This document shows, one piece after another, positions 6,365 through 8,098 of a DNA stretch of 8,098 bases. Position numbers and translations under genes: made by a program. Within the stretch, counting starts at the first letter, position 1. Every line of letters begins with the position of its first letter. The stretch lies in assembly GCA_023230925.1 (NCBI GenBank), contig JALNWK010000083.1:1-8098 (forward strand). Direction: 5' to 3'. The notes beneath the pieces are model-generated. The model did not search any database and was not told where the DNA came from. It worked only from the letters and a program-made list of their open reading frames with translations. The DNA is from Limnochordia bacterium. Lineage in GTDB: Bacteria > Bacillota > Limnochordia > DUMW01.

Positions 6365-7174
6365 ATGGGTGGTAAAGTGTGCGAAGTAGATAAGGTGAAT
6401 GCGGTGGTTTTGGCCGGGGCGAGCAACGATGGGCCCATGAGCGAAATAAGTGGTGAGCCCTATGAAGCACTAATACCGATAGCTGATCGTCCCATGATTT
6501 GCTACGTATTGGATGCATTGCGGCAGGTCCCATGTATTGAACGGATCGTTGTTGTGGGTCCAAGGGAACTGCAGCCATTGCTTGGACGGACGATTGAGTT
6601 AGTACCAAGCACCGATAGTCTTGTGGACAATATCCAGGCTGGGCTTGCGCACCTGGTCTCTCCTCAACCTGTCTTACTTATTACCTCGGATATACCCTTA
6701 ATTACCGGTGAAGCCATAGAAGACTTCTTAACACGGTGCAGGCAGGTAGAGGCGCATATCTACTACCCGATTGTGAGCAAGGAGATAAACGAGCTTCACT
6801 ATCCTGGGGTACAGCGGACCTATGTGACCCTTAAAGATGGGACGTTCACCGGTGGAAATATGGTGCTATTGCAGCCGGAGCTCTTGACTCAATGCCAGGA
6901 AGTGATTAGCCGGGCGATTGGGATGCGCAAGAAGCCCGTGCAGCTATCCCGCATGCTGGGTCTAAGGTTCATTATTCGGTACTTGCTGAAACGTCTGGAG
7001 ATGGCTGAAATAGAAGATCGGGCCGGTGAGATTCTCGGGTTCGCGGGGAAAGGCATTGTCTCACCCTACCCAGAGGTTGGCATTGATGTAGATAAACCAA
7101 GCGATTATGAGTTGGTGCAGGAATGCTTACATAGACTCAATGCCGACGATGGACTCCAATCAAATCCCACCTAA
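6365..7174 (+). CDS. MobA-like nucleotidyltransferase family protein, substrate unknown
   Basis: A 269-residue cytoplasmic protein with a Rossmann-like NTP-transferase fold. Visible landmarks are the N-terminal strand and loop VVLAGASNDG (14-23), the EALIPIADRPMICYVLDAL segment (34-52), the metal-binding TSDIPLIT (107-114), FTGGN (161-165) and IDVDKPSDYELV (240-251). The nucleotide loop is unusual: the family's LAGGxGxR is LAGASNDGP with no arginine, and the lysine normally before ALxP is a glutamate. It starts 15 bases after ispE behind GGAGGT (6353-6358, 6-base spacing), so it is very probably in the same operon. IspD, the enzyme before IspE in the pathway, is also a nucleotidyltransferase, but the IspD signatures are missing, so I do not call it that. 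GlmU is unlikely because no left-handed beta-helix follows. The reaction and substrate are unknown to me. Confidence 0.8.
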   Translation: MGGKVCEVDKVNAVVLAGASNDGPMSEISGEPYEALIPIADRPMICYVLDALRQVPCIERIVVVGPRELQPLLGRTIELVPSTDSLVDNIQAGLAHLVSPQPVLLITSDIPLITGEAIEDFLTRCRQVEAHIYYPIVSKEINELHYPGVQRTYVTLKDGTFTGGNMVLLQPELLTQCQEVISRAIGMRKKPVQLSRMLGLRFIIRYLLKRLEMAEIEDRAGEILGFAGKGIVSPYPEVGIDVDKPSDYELVQECLHRLNADDGLQSNPT

Positions 7175-7260
7175 AAGCAACCATTAATCCGCCTATATGA
7201 GCGGTCGAATCATGCAGGTGGTTGGCTCGAAAAGGCGCTGCTCCTAACCCTAGCCTATAA

Positions 7261-7568
7261 GATCTTGAGGATGTCTGCTTGGGATAGAAAGGTTACGATC
7301 ACGAACCACGAATCCCATAATACAAGATCGTGGACGTAGAACGGCCATCTGGCAAGAAGGAGAAAGCCAGAATATGGACTGATTGATAGAAGCGAAAGAT
7401 AGGACTTGCCGTGGGATTCGCTATGAAGAGCTCTTCCCCCATATGCAGAGTCTTGAATGGGAGGTCCTGAAGACGAAATTGAGATCCTCCTCGGGATTAA
7501 AAGCCGAGACTGCACTATGTGGGACTTGAGGGTCCTTCGCAGAAGGCACCCGTGCTCTTTCCAGTGCA
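7261..7568 (+). ncRNA. Candidate structured RNA between the nucleotidyltransferase and the membrane protein
   Basis: Several helices can form in series. GATCTTG (7261-7267) pairs with CAAGATC (7323-7329). A 10-bp long-range helix joins CGAATCCCAT (7309-7318) to GTGGGATTCG (7411-7420) with one G-U. Inside it is a hairpin CCAT-CTGGC (7345-7353) with GCCAG-AAT-ATGG (7366-7377). Then GGAGG (7460-7464) pairs with CCTCC (7486-7490), and TCGG (7491-7494) with CCGA (7504-7507). A very stable hairpin GGGTCCTTC (7530-7538) with GAAGG-C-ACCC (7542-7551) follows, closed by TGCACT (7511-7516) with AGTGCA (7563-7568). The first two helices overlap only in loop space and some pairs compete. I do not find the signatures of RNase P, tmRNA, SRP RNA, T-box or common riboswitches. 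Strand and function are inferred, and no promoter is assigned. Confidence 0.35.
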
Positions 7569-7647
7569 ACTTGTAGTAGATTTATTCCAGCTAATTCCCC
7601 CCCAACCAAACGTTCAATGCTTAATTTAATTGTATCGGACTATATTT

Positions 7648-7664
7648 CTCCTCCACAGGAGGAG
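7648..7664 (+). promoter_or_regulatory. Hairpin enclosing a Shine-Dalgarno-like sequence
   Basis: CTCCTCC (7648-7654) pairs perfectly with GGAGGAG (7658-7664) across a three-base ACA loop. The right arm is a strong ribosome-binding-like sequence, but no start codon lies at proper distance after it, and there is no T tract that would make it a terminator on either strand. It stands about 70 bases before the small membrane gene and may be a leader element of that transcript. Confidence 0.4.
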
Positions 7665-7715
7665 CTGCGCACACTCCCCCATTTGTGTTAATATGTATAT
7701 GTATGGTGCAAGGGC

Positions 7716-7725
7716 AAGGAGGTGG
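7716..7725 (+). promoter_or_regulatory. Ribosome-binding site for the small membrane protein
   Basis: AAGGAGGTGG at 7716-7725 is nearly the full complement of the 16S rRNA tail. The in-frame GTG at 7735 is the first start after it, 12 bases beyond the AGGAGG core, which is slightly long. In-frame ATGs at 7693 and 7699 and a TTG at 7630 lie before the site and lack one of their own. Confidence 0.65.
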
Positions 7726-7734
7726 CCAAGCAAC

Positions 7735-7971
7735 GTGGGGATTATCCTATTACCCTTTAGGTTGATATTTGCGTTCTTTTCACTACTCCTTTGGTTGGTG
7801 CTACTGCCGTTTCGGTTATTATTCAGTTTAACGGTGGGAGTCTTAGTTGTGTTGGGGTGGATTTTTGTGATTATAGGGGTTATCCTGGTTGCTACCTTAG
7901 TAGCAATAGTTCCCGGAGCTCTTCTCGGGTTGTTCGGCCTTGGTCTTGTCGGATTGGCCAGAAGAAGCTGA
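7735..7971 (+). CDS. Small hydrophobic membrane protein of unknown function
   Basis: A 78-residue protein made almost entirely of hydrophobic residues, with two or three predicted membrane segments: about residues 2-18, 19-31 and 32-70. The first half contains a near-duplication, LLPFRLIFAFF and LLPFRLLFSL, each placing an arginine after Pro-Phe, spaced 18 residues apart. The second half is rich in Gly, Val, Ile and Leu (GALLGLFGLGLVGL) and ends in a basic tail, ARRS, which would favour a cytoplasmic C-terminus. I do not recognise a family. The GTG start is chosen because the best ribosome-binding site in the area precedes it. An inverted repeat TGACT/AGTCA (7969-7986) overlaps the stop codon. 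It is separated from the dacF-ispE unit by 560 bases and is probably transcribed independently. Confidence 0.65.
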   Translation: MGIILLPFRLIFAFFSLLLWLVLLPFRLLFSLTVGVLVVLGWIFVIIGVILVATLVAIVPGALLGLFGLGLVGLARRS

Positions 7972-8098
7972 CTTTTGTATGAGTCAAGAATTTACGGGTT
8001 CAGGTAGGTGATCGCGAACGCGACGGATACCGCGGGTCCCATGAGAGAGAAGGGAAAAGAAGGGATCGAGAGGCTCAATCTCCAATATAGGAGATAAG
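7972..8098 (+). promoter_or_regulatory. Leader region ending in a ribosome-binding-like sequence within a hairpin
   Basis: There is no gene in this tail. At its end ATCTCC (8078-8083) pairs with GGAGAT (8090-8095) across AATATA. GGAGATAAG at 8090-8098 looks like a ribosome-binding site for a gene starting just beyond the window, and the hairpin would mask it. In Bacillus the genes after ispE are purR, yabJ and spoVG, but nothing here identifies the next gene. Confidence 0.3.

Larger units (their letters stand above)
7175..7734. other. Long intergenic stretch without a convincing protein gene
   Basis: Frames on both strands here lack ribosome-binding sites and family features. A minus-strand frame of 104 codons (7255-7569) and one of 62 codons with a TTG start (7421-7609) are the longest and read as chance. 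No clear terminator follows the nucleotidyltransferase: CCGC/GCGG at about 7189-7204 lacks a T tract. A run of seven C lies at 7597-7603. The central 300 bases are rich in stable helices and are listed separately. Confidence 0.5.

Noticed and set aside
6365..7174. IspD (CDP-methylerythritol synthase)
   Set aside because: The neighbour ispE makes it tempting, but the IspD nucleotide loop and HDAARP-type signature are missing.
7255..7609. Minus-strand frames of 104 and 62 codons in the intergenic region
   Set aside because: They have no ribosome-binding sites, one needs a TTG start, and the residue composition is not protein-like; they overlap the helix-rich region.
7630..7734. Longer N-terminus for the small membrane protein from TTG 7630 or ATG 7693/7699
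   Set aside because: These starts lack a ribosome-binding site and would add a polar, Cys- and Arg-rich segment unlike the rest; AAGGAGGTGG directs the start to 7735.

Overview
The window looks like a chromosomal segment of an endospore-forming member of the Bacillota, probably an anaerobic Clostridia- or Limnochordia-like lineage. The reasons are a Veg homologue, a SipL-like DUF3794/LysM protein typical of clostridial spore formers, a spore-type PG-binding/LysM/GH18-fold protein, and the neighbourhood veg ... ispE, which recalls the Bacillus order veg-sspF-ispE. The exact lineage cannot be fixed from this sequence. All complete genes lie on the + strand.

Layout. Positions 1-123 look like one end of an IS66-type insertion sequence: an end beginning GTAAGCG at 123, reading leftward, and the first 12 codons of a minus-strand gene starting at 37. 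Positions 124-607 hold no gene. They contain a compact region able to fold in two mutually exclusive ways (354-484), then two near-consensus sigma-A promoters that drive veg (608-868). After a GC-rich hairpin come a PG-binding/LysM/degenerate GH18 protein (1054-2280) and a three-unit DUF3794 protein with a C-terminal LysM (2397-4121), closed by a strong intrinsic terminator (4149-4176).

A second unit follows: a secreted D,D-carboxypeptidase (4344-5480), ispE (about 5498-6349) and a MobA-like nucleotidyltransferase (6365-7174), with gaps of 17 and 15 bases, so probably one operon. Positions 7175-7734 contain no convincing protein gene but many stable helices, and may encode a structured RNA. 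The window ends with a very hydrophobic 78-residue membrane protein (7735-7971) and a 127-base tail finishing in a ribosome-binding-site-like sequence for a gene beyond the edge.

How the genes fit together. The first block is about sporulation and the cell surface: Veg (biofilm/cell-surface regulator in Bacillus), a spore-envelope glycan-binding protein that appears to have lost its catalytic acid, and a SipL-like coat-morphogenesis protein. The second block is envelope metabolism: DacF-type trimming of peptidoglycan stem peptides, and IspE in the MEP pathway, which supplies isoprenoids including the undecaprenyl carrier for wall synthesis. The nucleotidyltransferase has no certain substrate.

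Most worth checking are the apparent pseudo-enzyme GH18 domain, the two unexplained structured intergenic regions, and the small membrane protein with a duplicated LLPFRL motif.
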